A DNA stretch of 64,000 nt, taken from positions 171,437,943 through 171,501,942 of the forward strand of contig OZ023265.1 of NCBI GenBank assembly GCA_964006375.1, given 5' to 3'. The notes under the pieces are model-generated. The model saw nothing but the letters and a program-made list of their open reading frames with translations. It had not been told where the DNA came from and ran no database searches. The position numbers and the translations under genes are program-made. The DNA comes from Tillus elongatus. Lineage: Eukaryota; Arthropoda; Insecta; Coleoptera; Cleridae. Numbering within the stretch: position 1 is the stretch's first letter; each line of letters starts with the position of its first letter. Positions 11,781 to 25,295 of the stretch are shown piece by piece.

Positions 11781-12004
11781 TCTGGACGGCAAAAGTCAAC
11801 TGATCTACGGTCAGTCTAGACCGGAGACACAGCAATATAAAATTTCACCCTACCAATTGCTGTGCAGACTAGTTCAAGGCACAGTGATTTTGGAATGGGT
11901 GGAGTAAAAAGACTAAGGGCATGCACAAATGCACAATAACCCACAGGCTGTGGTGCTATCGGTGCGGCGAAGACGCGGACGAGCCCTAAGGGAGCGAAAA
12001 AAAA
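10420..12004 (+). mobile_element. LINE A: RNase H-bearing non-LTR retrotransposon, 5'-truncated
   Basis: The insertion is flanked by the 12-bp duplication AACGTTCGTTGG (10408-10419 and 12005-12016) and ends in an A-rich tail (11997-12004), the signature of target-primed reverse transcription with 5' truncation. The order thumb, RNase H, then C-terminal Cys-rich region places it in the I/R1/LOA-like clades whose ORF2 has RNase H. Other copies: 20421-22135 and 45398-46119. Confidence 0.9.
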
Positions 12005-12209
12005 AACGTTCGTTGGGCAGGAACAAGTTTTTTCGGAAACACCTTAAGTTTTTGGGACAATTTTTGTACATTTTCTAACAATAAACTTATTTTGATGGTA
12101 ACCAAATTTCATGCCTGCTTTCTTAAAAAAAGACATATTTGTTATTAAAAACATTTTTATGTAAATTTACTACCATAACGCACTTGCTGCATCCAGACTT
12201 TTTAAACCT

Positions 12210-12885
12210 TGAAACACTTATTACGAATGAATGGGACAACCATGTTAGTTTTCTTTCAGCACGTTTTACTACACAGTCACTCAATATTCTAAGGGCCAAA
12301 TCATTCACAATTCTACCTTTCCCCTTTGAATCTTTTCTGCACACAAAGGCCTGCAATAAATCTGTTTCAACGTTCCAAGCAGAAGAAAAAAAAAAGAACG
12401 GCTTGAATGTGCTTGCAAGCTTATACGAAAGCTGTTGAATGTTTCGTTTGATTTTACGTGTAGGCGAAATACAGCAAACAAATCGGATTATAAAGTTCTT
12501 CGATTATATTTGCCTGTAGTCTGGTTCGAGCGCTCGCGAACTTTGGTTTTACAGATACTCAGCGAGAAAGTTTTTCTAATAGACTATATGGTTACTGGCG
12601 GGTCCTTTACTATATTTTTTTTGTAGCGAATTATCCCAGAAAATAGAATCGCTAATGCGATCGCTACTGTAAGACCTTTAAAATATTTCTTTAAATGAGT
12701 GCGAACGAGTAGGATGATGAGTACAGGGTGATCGCAACGCAATGGGCACCTAATGTATCCGTGTAGAGAACCTCAAAACACGCCGATTTTTTATATAAAA
12801 CTTTTCTCTGGCGCCCGTCGTTGGTGAGATATTAACCTCGGAAGATTCTTTAATAATTACAAGAAACAGCTGTATTTTTTTTATA
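12210..12885. other. no recognised feature
   Basis: Open frames at 12139-12438 (plus) and 12123-12356 (minus) overlap the end of the family H copy and show no domains. The rest is non-coding. Confidence 0.3.
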
Positions 12886-12892
12886 TTTCAAC

Positions 12893-14562
12893 TTGTTCCA
12901 AGAATGGGCGACATAGGAAAGGAGGTCGGCAGTTGATTTGCGCTGACGGAATCCATACTGCCTGTCGTGGATTAGACTGTGTTTTCAAGAAGTTTAAGTA
13001 ATTCGGTGTTTATATACTTTTCCATCATTTTAGAGACGACTGAAAGGAGAGAAATAGGCATGTAGTTGCGAGGAAGCGCTTTGGATCCTTTCCTGGAGAC
13101 GGGTTGTACTCGAGCAGTTTTCCAGTTACTAGGGAATATGCCTCTATTATAAGATGTCTGAAATAGACCAGTCAGGACAGGAGCAAGTTCTGGTGCGCAT
13201 TTTTTGAGAACAATTGCTGGGATCTCGTCACGGCCAGAGGCTTTCCTGGTATTAAGAGAAGAGATCATCTTTCGTACCTTTTTAGTTTTGAAAGTGATAT
13301 CCGTCATTTTATGCCCGACATTGGGGACTGTTGGTGGTTGAACATTTGGAGGTGGGTTGAGAGTCGAATTGCCGGCGAACAACGAGGCAAAAAGTTAACC
13401 TTGCCCAGGGCGGTAGAAACAATTTCATCCCCCGAAACAAGAGGTGGGAACGTGCTCTTGCGGAAATTATTCCCAATAGATTTAGCAAGAGTCCAGAAGG
13501 GTTTGCTGCCGTAGGAGCTTAAGAGGACTTTGTTTTTGATGTGGTTATTAAACGAGTTGTTAGCCTCAGAAAGAATGCGGACATAGCGGTTTCTTGCGTC
13601 GTTAAATGCTTGATGGTTTTCTTGACTGGGATTGTGTAGAAGCGTTTTGTGAGCTTTGACCTTTTCAAGTCTGGCCTTGTCACATGATTTAGAGGACCAG
13701 GGCTTTTGGGTGGCTGAAGAGGTTTTCTGTGTACGTGGAATAAATAATTCCATGCCAGCTTGGATAATTTCGGTGACGTTTTGTGAGATATCAGAGGGCT
13801 CAGGATGAGAGAAGCAGACAGACGCCCATGGAAATGAGGAAAAGTAATCCTGCATTTCGTTCCAGTTCGCGGAGTTGTAGTGCCGAACGATACGTGGGTG
13901 TGATGACTGTGTGACCTCGGGTTGCATTGCGCAGGAAGCAGTGACCATGCCGTGGTCTGAGCGACCAAGGGGGGGTGGTGACTGATATCTTACAGCATTC
14001 AGATTTCGTAGTAAGAAGGAGATCCAAGGGATTTGAGCTGTGTGTTGGGATGCGAGGAAAGTAAGCAGGTTGCTCAACCATATTGGCTAAACAATTGCTG
14101 ACTGCAAAGGCCTCCGCTGCTCTTCCTTGTGGATCGGTCTTGAAGATTATCGCCATTCCTTATTATGGACATTGAAGTCACCAAGAATAGTGACCTTGGA
14201 GGAAGGATATTCAGAAATCAGATGGTCGGTTTTTCAGAAAGGCAGTCGCAGAGCTGGACAAAGTTGTTGTCAGAAGGTGACCGGTAAATGCAACAGATGA
14301 ATTCAGTTGCAGCCCTGAGAGAGAGTTTAATCCAAAGTATGTCTTTTCTTCCAGCTTTTAAATTGGGGAGTCTGGTGCAGGGTAGGTTGCTACGGACGTA
14401 CGCGCACACGCCTCCATGGAATCTAAAGGAAGTAAGGAGCTCATACCCCAGGAAATTAAGGTGATTAGTGGCTGTTTTGGCACTGATTGGGGTTTCGGTG
14501 AGGAAGAGGAGGAAATGGTAGACGGAGTTCAGGTTAGAATTTAGGCCACATACATTCATTCA
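12893..14562 (-). mobile_element. LINE B: CR1/jockey-like retrotransposon, truncated at both ends (copy 1)
   Basis: Minus-strand order is endonuclease, linker, then start of reverse transcriptase. It stops at 12893 before the catalytic YADD region found in copies at 37740 and 61690. No A-rich tail or duplication seen, so the 3' end was lost secondarily. Confidence 0.85.
12895..14560 (-). pseudogene. LINE B ORF2 remnant: endonuclease plus RT N-terminus
   Basis: Exonuclease-endonuclease-phosphatase-type nuclease pieces at 14218-14559 (NHLNFLGYELLTSFRFHGGV, VRSNLPCTRLP) and 13800-14156 (SNCLANMVEQPAYFPRIPTH). The linker at 13519-14077 contains ANWNEMQDYFSSFPW. The reverse transcriptase start at 12972-13382 has IPAIVLKKCAPELAPVLTGL and PRNYMPISLLSVVSKMMEKY. 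At least three frameshifts separate the blocks. This nuclease would nick the target and prime reverse transcription in an intact relative. Confidence 0.85.
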
Positions 14563-14569
14563 AAAGGAT

Positions 14570-15325
14570 ATGTTAAATCTTGATGCCGCACCCCTCTCCC
14601 GGATATCCGATTTTTTAGTTTGCATTTTACTCAATAGGTATGACACTTTTTATCGTTCTTTCTTGGGCATGTGGAAAATTTTCACAATTATTTTGTGAAT
14701 TGAAAGGTCTGTAATTTGGTTGACAAGTTTTTTGATATGGTATTTGGAAAATTGTTTCGCTGGAAGAATTTTCTATTGTCCTTCGTTTCCGTTATTGTTA
14801 AAATTTTGTTTTTATATGTTCTTGTCTTGTGAGAAATTAAATTTTAAAGCTTGCTCTATACTTGTTGGCGCTTTAGGTTTCAAAACCACCCCCAGTGGTT
14901 TGGTTGATTCACCTAGAAATGCTTACAACGTCTGTTCCTGATACATGTTTTGCTTTAGCGCTCTAATAGCTTCATTGTTTGAAATGAGATTTGATATCAA
15001 TAGCTGCCCTATGTGCCCGCATCTATTGCTAAACGCTAAGGCGTCCTCATTTTGTCTCTATTTAAATCCTCACTTGACCTTCATTCAGAAATGAGGTAAT
15101 TGCCTTTTGGGAGATTCATTTATCACGCTTAATCTCACATCTCCTGATCCGTGAAAAATCCAACCTTTTTTCATCCTCCATCCATATTAATCATCGACAT
15201 TGCTTTTCAGAGATGGTTTCTTTGGTTCATCCACTTGGGTCTTTTAATCGATAGAGCAAAAAACAACACGCATATAAAGTGTTAAATGATCCTCATCTTT
15301 CCTTAGACATGTAAACTTAGGAATT
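14570..15325. other. no recognised feature
   Basis: Mixed-composition non-coding sequence. The frame 14720-14941 has no domain, and I saw no repeat partner. Confidence 0.3.
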
Positions 15326-15330
15326 TTACT

Positions 15331-15420
15331 AAGAGCCTCGGTGGTTCAGTGGTAAGAACGTCTGCCTCTGAACCGAAGGGTACTGGGTTCGATACCAGGG
15401 TACTACTTTCACTTTTTCGG
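15331..15420 (+). mobile_element. tRNA-derived SINE, 5' head only
   Basis: Pol III promoter boxes are visible: A box TGGTTCAGTGG (15342-15352) and a near-consensus B box GGTTCGATACC about 40 bases later. Homologous to the fuller copies at 40626 and 23183. The 3' part is replaced by family H body sequence. The loop CTCTGAAC recalls tRNA-Gln, but the parent tRNA is not certain. Confidence 0.8.
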
Positions 15421-15424
15421 TATC

Positions 15425-15862
15425 AACTTAACTAAACCGACAGCCAAAGCATCAGAGAAAGGGTCTATTTGAAATGAATTTTCTGTAAATATTTTAGTAA
15501 AATGAAGGACAGTGACGGTTGAATCTGAAACTTAAGGGTTCGCACGACACTCTTCTTGCAACATTTTCTTTTCACAAGCCGTAATTGTTTCACGTTATTT
15601 GCCTAAACATTGCCAATTTTGACATTTTAAATTGCGAATTTCACGTTTTAAATTGCGAGTTTGACGTTTTGAGGATAACTCCAAAATTTGTTGCTTTAGC
15701 TGCCCGTAACTTTTTTGTCCTTAAACTTAGAGACCTAAATTTTGGTACATGGTTCACTCTTTATACAAATACGCGTATCAAATTTGGTTGCCCTCACTTT
15801 GTTATTTCCGAAAATATGAATTTTTGATCAAGATCGGTCTATTATTTTTTAAGTTATCGGTA

Positions 15863-15936
<74 letters not shown>

Positions 15937-15985
15937 ACGGATCTCCTCATTAGTGAATTTTTTAAAGAAAATTCACTAAAAAAGA
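15425..15985 (+). mobile_element. family H copy, body to palindromic end
   Basis: Body blocks GCATCAGAGAAAGGGTC and AATTTTCTGTAAATATTTTAG, then TTAAGTTATCGGTACGA, the TA tract (15863-15932), GGATCTCCTCATTAGTG and the terminal palindrome (15951-15980). It abuts the next copy directly. Confidence 0.75.
15863..15932. repeat. (TA)n microsatellite
   Basis: Core of the family H copy around it; same position in the element as in other copies. Confidence 0.95.
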
Positions 15986-16945
<960 letters not shown>

Positions 16946-16949
16946 TCAT

Positions 16950-17720
16950 CTAATGTAAATGATTTGTGTGTGTTTTTTCAAGATTGCGAAATTTGTGCAT
17001 TAAATTTTGTTTTTGGTGAGTTGGAAAAGTCACGTCACATGGGCACACATGTGCGTGCAAACATGTGTGTTACATTTGTGTGTAAGATTTAGTGGAAAAG
17101 AAGTGCGCTGTCCAACTTTATAAAGGGAGAAAACTTGAAACGAGCAACGTGTACGAATAACAAAGTTTTATTTTTTAAGTTGAACGATTAAGGCTTACTT
17201 TGGGAGAAAATCTGAAAATAAATGGTGTCGGCAACATAGAAACTGTGAACAGCAACAATGGGTATACATGTGATTTATCGATGTCTTTTCCTATGTTATC
17301 ACCTACATTTTCCATCATTCATCGACGTACGTGCTCGATGGATAAAATTTTGAGTGGATTCTTTAAAATGATTTATGAATTCTTGCAAGCTGTCTTGTCT
17401 CGTCCAAGTCACTTCGATAGTTCTTCCTTATATAGATATCAAATAACATGGTGATATATAGATTCATCTTTTGACCGAGGCAGATAATCAATTGTATTAA
17501 GATAATAATAAAATTTTAATTATACTGTAATATGATGTTTTAACCGCAGGTACATCGAAACTCAGTGGAAATCAGAATATCCATAAATTATTACACTGGA
17601 TGATGATACCCACGTCGATAAAATTTAGATAGTTATAAAATTATTTTATATTACTGGAAGTCTCGCTTAAAACTTAAAGATAAATAAGAATAATGTTATA
17701 ATGACTAGAGAGAGATATAA
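16950..17720. other. no recognised feature
   Basis: Apparently single-copy within the window. The 84-codon frame at 17200-17454 has no recognisable domain or signal and is not called as a gene. Confidence 0.3.
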
Positions 17721-18417
17721 TAAATGTCTAGACGCAGCAGGTGCATTATGGTAGTGAGTAAAAATGGTTTTAATGGCAAATATGTGTTTTTTTTAAGAAA
17801 GCAGGCATCAATTTTGGTTACCAGCATAACCTATATAGTAAAAACAATGTGCCATGTTTCATAAAAATAACTTTATTGTTTGAAAATTTACAAAAATTTC
17901 AGAAAGTAAACTTAAAGTGTTCCCGAAAAAACTAGTTTCTTGGTCAACCTTATAGGTTAATAGCAAATTAAGCTATTCAAATATGAAGCATTTGATCAAA
18001 ATTCGCTACCATAACGCACTTGGTGCGTCCAGAATTTCTTTTCTTACAAACATACATTATATTTCGATGGAAACTGCAAAAATGCAATAACACAAGGCGT
18101 GTTGGATTAAAAAAAAAAAAGAAAATTTGTATCACCAACGACTTATGGGCCAGCCTGTGATTGTAGAAATAATTTTTTAAGTTTAGCTCAAGACACCTTA
18201 TAATTAATATATACAATTTTTTTCATATCTTGTATAATAACGGATATATTGAGCTTTATTCATTTTTTACGAAAATTCGACAAAAATTATATACCATTAA
18301 ACGATTAACTCTATAGCTAAGGCTGCTGCCAAGCATCAGAGAAAGGGTCTATTTGAAATGAATTTTCTGGAAATATTTTAGTAAAATGAAGGACAGTGAC
18401 GGTTGAAACTAAGACTT

Positions 18418-19378
<961 letters not shown>

Positions 19379-19649
19379 ATATATATAAACATATAAAAAT
19401 TGAAACCGACCTCGGATTTGGGTTTCAGGGGTCCTAAATAGCGTTCATTTGAAGAAATTAAAAAAAAACGGGATCTCCTCATTAGTGAATTTTTTTAAAG
19501 AAAATTCACTAATAATGCGGCTACCTATTTTTGTACTGTCACGCGCGTGACGTCATGTGGTGAATACAGTCGCAACAAAATATTATGCTGCGGTACAGTG
19601 AGTTTGACGTTCCATCAAATCTTAACCTCTTAACAAATTACGTAATTGT

Positions 19650-19791
19650 GGGTTTTTAGTGAATTTTCTTAAACAAAAAAAAATCACTATTGCGGAGATC
19701 CTGACTTTTGATTTAAAACAAATTTCTTCAAATGAGCGCTAATTAGGCCCCCTAGAACACATATCCGGGGTCAGTTTCAATTTTTATATGT

Positions 19792-19830
<39 letters not shown>

Positions 19831-20210
19831 CGCCGATAACTCAAAAAATAATGGGCCGATTTTGACCAAATGTGGTGAGTACCTTCCTTTTGCAAGTGGC
19901 TTGGATCGGTTCGTTGGCCAGGAAAATCTGCCCGGGTTTTCCCGGAAAATTTCATGTTTTTTTTTGATTTTTTTTATATATCTCCGGAAATAACACAGTA
20001 AGGGCAACCAGATTTGGTACGAGTGTTGGCATTATTAGGAGTAAACCATGTACCAAAATTCAAGTCTCTAAGTTTAAAGACAAAAAAGTTAAGTGCAGTT
20101 AAAGAAAAAAAATTGGAGTTTTCCTCAAAACATCAAAGTAGCGATTTGAAACGTCAAAATTGGCAATGTTTAGGCGAAGAACGTGAAAGAAATACGGATT
20201 ATGAAAAGAT
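19650..20210 (-). mobile_element. family H copy, reverse orientation
   Basis: Palindromic end (19657-19694), tail block (GAGATCC, GAGCGCTAATTAGG, ATATCCGGGGTCAG), short TA tract (19797-19828), CGCCGATAACTCAAAAAATA and body. The body shows the same order as forward copies read backwards. Confidence 0.8.
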
Positions 20211-20420
20211 CCCACAGAAAAAAAAATCTAAGGGAGTTAGTTCAGATCTTGCTGGCCACTCGATTGCACCACGCCCGCCAATCCATCTGTTGTGAAATTG
20301 TTGATTCAGATACTCTGTCGAACATTAACGTCATAATGCGCGGGGCCATTTTATTGAATTTATGCGTTACTTAATTGACACAGTGTATGTAATAAAATTA
20401 TTGAAAACCTCAACTAGACC

Positions 20421-22135
20421 ATTTTTTTCCTCTTTAGGGCCCGTCCGCGATTGGCGCCCCGGTAGCACCGCAGCCTTTGGCTTATTGTGCATACCCTTTG
20501 CCTTTTATACTCCACCCATTCCAAAATTACTGTGCCTTGAACTAGTCTGCACAGCAGCTGGTAGGGTGAAGCCTTGTATTGCTCTGTCTCCGGTCTAGAC
20601 TGTCCGTAGATCAGTTTTCTTTTGCGGCCCAGAGCTTTACACTCGTACAATAGGTGCTGGGATGATTCTTTCCACTCGCTGCAAAGTCTGCATGCCAGGT
20701 CCCCCTCGAACCGACTCATTTTATGCAGATGTTTCTTGACAGCCATGTGTCCCGTCAAGAGTCCTGTTATGTTCCTGAGCTGTCCTCTGCTAAGATATAG
20801 CTATTTGAACTGGGTTCCCCAATTAGTGACTGCCCATGTCTGAGCCCTGGACAGTCTGCCCAGTACACCTTATCCTGGTTTTTTAACCAGGACTTAATGG
20901 ATCCCCTGGCCGTGCACTTCGTCACGCCCAGGGCAGGGACTAGTCCCATTAATGGTTCTGCTGATCCTATCTTCGCGAAACTGTCAGCCTCTTCATTACC
21001 TTTGACCCCCGAGTGACCCGGGACCCAGATGAGGGTAACCTCGTTCTACCCAGCCAGGTCACTCATCTCGTCTCGGCATTCACTGACCAGCCTAGAGTTT
21101 ACCCGTGGGCTAGTTAAAGCCTTAAGTGCTGCCCGTCTGTCTGTGGCTATGAGGATACGCTTGTTGCTGTAGCCCCTCCTCCTGTTCTCTCGTACGCAGT
21201 GCAAGATTGCGTACATTTCGGCCTGAAAGACCGTTGCGTGAGCCCCGAGGGAAATACTGTGATTTACCCTCGGTCCTTCCGAATAAACGCCTGCCCCAGT
21301 CCCATGTTACCCGCCGGATCCATCGGTGAACCAGACGAGCGCGTCCCGTAGTAGGCCCAGCGTCTCTCGCGGCCATGCCCCGCGGTCGGCGATTACCACT
21401 GTAAACCTGTTTTCCCTACAGATTCGCAGGCTCGTGAAGTCTAACCTCATTTCAAACAGGGGCTCCTTCACGATCTACTGAATCTTGCAGTGACTCCTCC
21501 AGCCTGGGTTGGCCTTCGGTCTATCCTGGCAGGTTGGTCTGTATGGTCCTAGCCTGGCCTCCCCCATGATGCAGGACATCCTTTGAATCTTGCCCAGTTT
21601 TTGTTTGGCGCTGGATTATGTCACCTTAGGCCACCATACCAGTGCCGCGTATGTTATCGATGGTCGGACCACCCTTGTGTAGAAGCAGTGGGCCATACTA
21701 GGTCTCAGTCCCCATGTTTTTCCATATAGCCGCCTAGTGGCCATTCCAGGTTAGCTCAGAGTCCAATATGACCCCAAGGTATTTTACCACCCTGGCCATC
21801 GGGATGTTTCTACTGTATAGAGTCAGAGTTCTGTGGCCCTTCCACTTCCTCCTCCTCGTAAATGGTGTAATGGTGGCTTTCTCGGGGCTCACCCCGAGCC
21901 CTTGGCTAACCGTCTACATTTCCACCACTTTCAGTGCTGTCTGCATACGCTCCCAGACTGAATGTGTAACCTTTCCTCGGACTATGATGACACTGTTATC
22001 CGCATAGCCCTGTACCTCGTACCCCTCTCCCAAGATCCTTCGCAGCAGGCCGTCCACGACTAGGCACCAGAGCAGGGGAGACAAAACACTTCCCTGCGGG
22101 CACCCAGCCAGCAGAGCCCCCCCCCCCCCCCGCTA
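20421..22135 (-). mobile_element. LINE A, 5'-truncated (copy 2)
   Basis: Minus-strand homologue of the insertion at 10420, with a T-rich run (the complement of the A tail) at 20421-20430 and extra 5' sequence into the reverse transcriptase palm. The 5' end is near a 14-C homopolymer around 22118-22131. I did not find a convincing target duplication. Confidence 0.85.
20440..22110 (-). pseudogene. LINE A ORF2 remnant: RT palm, thumb and RNase H
   Basis: Read on the minus strand: CPQGSVLSPLLWCLVVDGLL near 22090, QGYADNSVIIV near 22000 (the catalytic YADD has become YADN), KYLGVILDSELTWNGH near 21770, RNase H fragments at 21122-21376 in a shifted frame, and the C-terminal segment at 20414-20758 with CRLCSEWKESSQHLLYECKA, a Cys-His motif typical of these elements. 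Several frameshifts. Confidence 0.85.
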
Positions 22136-22236
22136 CCCGGGAGGTAAACTGGATCCAATACGCCGAGAAACTTATATCATTCATGTTTTCAAGATGATCG
22201 CCTTCTTCTGAAGCGACAGACATATTGTTTGCAGAA

Positions 22237-22345
22237 ATGTCAGCAACCAAGATTAATAAGTACACTTGGAGAACACAAATTACCACAACAGATCTTTTAA
22301 TGACCTGACGATCGTTTCACTAACAAAGTTAGCGTAATCAGATAA
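22237..22345 (-). repeat. repeat fragment with degenerate hammerhead-like motif
   Basis: Shares AGTACACTTGGAGAAC and CTGACGATCGTTTCACTAAC with 28100-28200 and 49728-49926. In minus orientation the first core box reads CTGATTA, losing the invariant G8, so cleavage would not be expected. Confidence 0.6.
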
Positions 22346-23045
22346 TGAAAAATTATTTTTCTTCACTTAGTGAACCAATATTACGTTGCCATATAATGAA
22401 GCCTAATCGCCATCTACTTTAACATTTTCATATTTTTAGTAAACAATTCTTGTAAAATATTCTTGCATTGCATTACATTTTTTTTAATTCCTAAAACTTT
22501 AGGTATAAATTCAAAATGTGACTTATAGTTTGGCAGACATCAATTTAATAATTATTGTGTTTTGGTTACAATAAATTCTGTGCCGTCCTAGTCTTACTGG
22601 AGACAAACGACATATGAAAGGAAAGAAGCACACCGTGTATAAATCATGTTATCGCAACCAATATGTATTTGATAGGAAAGGTGCTCACCTGACCCAGGTC
22701 CCTTATATGCAATTGGGGCAGTTCAGATCAATACACATTGCCCAGGGGTTGAAATTGCTTTGACACTAAACACCAAAGGGATGAAACACATTCCGAAGGG
22801 CAAAGGATCAAAGTTTGTATAAAAAATTCAACAAGAAAAGGTGCGATCTTTGCTGTCAGTGTTATGTATCATAATTTATGACTAAAAATGTAAAATTCGG
22901 TGCTCCCACGTTACATTTTACCTTATGAGAATTTAATGTGTCGACGGTGATAAACATAAGAGGGTTTTTCTTTTATTTGTTTGTGATCAAAAGAAAACAC
23001 AAACCTTAAATATTGTTATTATGATTAGCCTTATTATTGTTATGT
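22346..23045. other. no recognised feature
   Basis: AT-rich, no domain-bearing frame. It lies between two copies of the hammerhead-like repeat and could be the interior of a decayed element. Confidence 0.25.
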
Positions 23046-23049
23046 ATTA

Positions 23050-23155
23050 TCTCACTGAGTGAAGACTGGAACCTGTGATGAGTACTGATAAGCGCACAAC
23101 ACATTAAAAAAACCTGACGACTGTTTCACTAACCAAGTTAGCATAATCAGAGGAT
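23050..23155 (-). repeat. repeat fragment with degenerate hammerhead-like motif
   Basis: Shares GTGAAGACTGGAACCTGTGA and TTTCACTAACCAAGTTAGC with the 49.7-kb copy. Minus-strand box is CTGATTA (G8 lost), and the stem III palindrome is also altered. Confidence 0.6.
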
Positions 23156-23182
23156 AAATAATTATAACTATCTTATATAAAT

Positions 23183-23476
23183 CTTTTTTTTTTACTTAAC
23201 GTCGGCCTATTTCCGCGAATATGGCTAATCAACGAACCCAGGGAGCAGTTTCACCTCACTATCCTAGGAATTTTGTCGGACCCCTGCCTTTTTGTAAGGA
23301 GGGTAGGAATCTTTAACGTGCCCAACATCACATGGGCATGGGACCGACGGATTTACGCCCGCTTCGAATTTATTACAGTATCTCCTGAAAAAGTGAAAGG
23401 GAAACACTGGGAATTGAACCCAGTACTCTTCGGTTCAGAGGTACACGCTACTACCCCTGGACCACCGAGGCTCCAT
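23183..23476 (-). mobile_element. tRNA-derived SINE, near full length
   Basis: Minus-strand head CCTCGGTGGTCCAGGGGTAG (A box region), B box GGTTCAATTCC, then a central and 3' domain with CGTCGGTCCCATGCCC, GGGCACGTTAAAGATTCC and CGGAAATAGGCCGACGTTAA, ending in an A-rich tail (T run at 23184-23193). The same domain order occurs at 40626-40989. Confidence 0.88.
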
Positions 23477-23477
23477 C

Positions 23478-23540
23478 TACAACTCCATTTATATTCTTCG
23501 GCAGGTAGTCGGTCACTCACGATTTAGGGAGGTTCAACGA
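23478..23540. repeat. short repeat shared with 28.05 kb
   Basis: TCGGCAGGTAGTCGGTCACT and ACGATTTAGGGA recur in reverse complement at about 28049-28085, next to another hammerhead-like repeat. Element type unknown. Confidence 0.5.
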
Positions 23541-23794
23541 CACAAAAATTAACGTATTTCGTTTGGCGGAAATATCTTAATTTATTTATTATCTATCGGA
23601 CGTGCTTCTGCCGGTATTTCTTATAACCTACGTAATTTCAGTAATCTATCAGTAGACTACCTATAGACGGCGGAGCCAAATTCATACACTTTTTATAATT
23701 ACTATATTTAGCAATATATACTTTAGAAAGCGTTTACCTGTCATGGTTGTCTAACATTTTTTTTAACTAATTTTCGATTCTCCTTATTTACGTG

Positions 23795-24240
23795 GTGATT
23801 ATTATTCCAAATATGTTGGACAATGGAAGGTATATCTATAGTATCGTACTGTAGTTGCGCTTAAATGCTCTTTGAATCTAAATTCAATAGCTCTCTTTGT
23901 TTGTCCGACGTATTTAAGACCACAATCTTTACAATTTATTTCATAAATTCCCGACATTTTGGCGGTACTATCCTTGTCTTTTGGGTTACCTAGTAAGTTC
24001 TTGAAAGTATTTTTTGTCGAAAATGTTAGTTGCAAATTTACTATGCTATCTAGACCCCTTATGGTTCGGGGTTAAAATGGTAGGCAAACAAAGTTTTTTT
24101 TTCTCTCTTCTAAAAGTTGTTGATTCGGCTAATATTTTCTTTGTTTTCTGTTTGTTAATTAATTTCTTCACTAGGCAGTGTTTCCGTTATATTGGGCCAT
24201 GTTCCTAATATACACAAATTCTTTGGTATATCTATTTTCA
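23795..24240 (-). pseudogene. Penelope-like element GIY-YIG endonuclease fragment
   Basis: The frame 23802-24035 contains FKNLLGNPKDKD followed by SGIYEINCKDCGLKYVGQT and RFKEHL: the GIY and YVG motifs, the invariant Arg and the CxxC insert typical of the C-terminal GIY-YIG nuclease of Penelope-like retroelements. A shifted, stop-containing stretch to 24240 (KKLINKQKTKKILAESTTF) fits the upstream linker. The reverse transcriptase is not present. The nuclease would nick target DNA in an intact element. Confidence 0.8.
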
Positions 24241-24484
24241 CTTAAAGGAAAATTACTTAACTTGTTTACTTAAAAATCCAGGCCGGCCATTTTTTGTGCG
24301 TACGTATGATGTGAGCCATTTGGAATGTCACTTAGAGTGGTGGTTTCTTTTCTAGATTTTTGTAGTCTTTGTCTGTCTTTTGTTTGTCTAGAATATTGTA
24401 AACCACCATATACTTATCTCTAACTTGGAATATTATGGAATGAGAGGCATAATAGGAACACTTTTGCAATCATATTAAAAGAAC

Positions 24485-25295
24485 AGAGTGCAGTTGGTTA
24501 GCTGGCAAAATACCACTTCAAATTTTAAACAGGTAGACTTGGGAGTACCACAGGGCTCTATACTGGGACCAATGCTCTTTCTATTGTACATTAACGATTT
24601 GCCCGAAAACATTAGGGCAGACAGAAGTTGCATCTTCGCAGATGACACGACAGTAATTAATAAAGCAGTTCCAGAGCGTATAAAACAGAAAGGTGACCAA
24701 TCCATCCAGCAGGTGGAAGCATGTGTTAAGGCAAACAAGTTATTGCTTAATGCAGAGAAAACGTCAAGACTTTTCATAACTACCAGGGATCATCTACAGA
24801 ACTGAGGCGAAAATAATAAAGTTTTAAGCTTTCATATTGATGGTTCTTTAAGCTAGAAACCCCACATAGACCAAATGTGTAAAAAATTATCTTCAGCCAT
24901 CTACTCAATCCGTAGAATAAGATACATCATAGATGAAAGCGCCGCAAGGGTTACTTACCATGTCCACTTTCAAAGCATTGCAACCTTTGGAATTTTGCTG
25001 TGGGGATCCTCGCCACATGCAGAGCGTGTGTTTTTCCACCAGAAGAGAGCCATCAGGGCGATTGCTAACGTTCCTCAGGACCACAGTTGTAGAGAACTCT
25101 TCCAGGGGTATAAAATACTTACCCTGCCAGGAAGTTATATAATTACTTGTCTTCTTTACATTTATGACCATCAGGCCAGTTTTATCTCCCACGAACAGGT
25201 TCACAGTTACGAAACTAGAGGTAAAAGTCAGTTTGTGATTCCTCATCACAGGATAAGCCGCACGCAGAGGAGCCATGGGTATTCTCCTTAGAGTG
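24485..25295 (+). pseudogene. LINE C reverse transcriptase remnant
   Basis: Frame 24488-24805 has LGVPQGSILGPMLFLLYIND and the catalytic FADD (24635-24646), then NKLLLNAEKT. Frame 24875-25291 continues with ARVTYHVHFQSIATFGILLW and VFFHQKRAIRAIANV, the RT-connection region of CR1/jockey-type elements. A gap with a frameshift (24806-24874) and missing N-terminal domains make it inactive. Confidence 0.85.

Larger units (their letters stand above)
10070..12205 (-). mobile_element. family H copy interrupted by LINE A
   Basis: The left part (10070-10419) has the body and the hairpin end GACGCAGCAAGTGCGTTATG at 10333; the right part (12005-12205) finishes the module with AACGCACTTGCTGCATCC. The two halves join perfectly if 10420-12004 plus one 12-bp duplication is removed. 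Uninterrupted paralogues near 8305 and 46700 confirm this. Confidence 0.75.

Noticed and set aside
15331..15400. Functional tRNA gene
   Set aside because: A and B boxes are present but no proper acceptor stem or cloverleaf closes, and the same head recurs as part of longer SINE copies.
17200..17454. 84-codon open frame
   Set aside because: No domain, no splice context and no repeat of it; expected by chance in AT-rich sequence.
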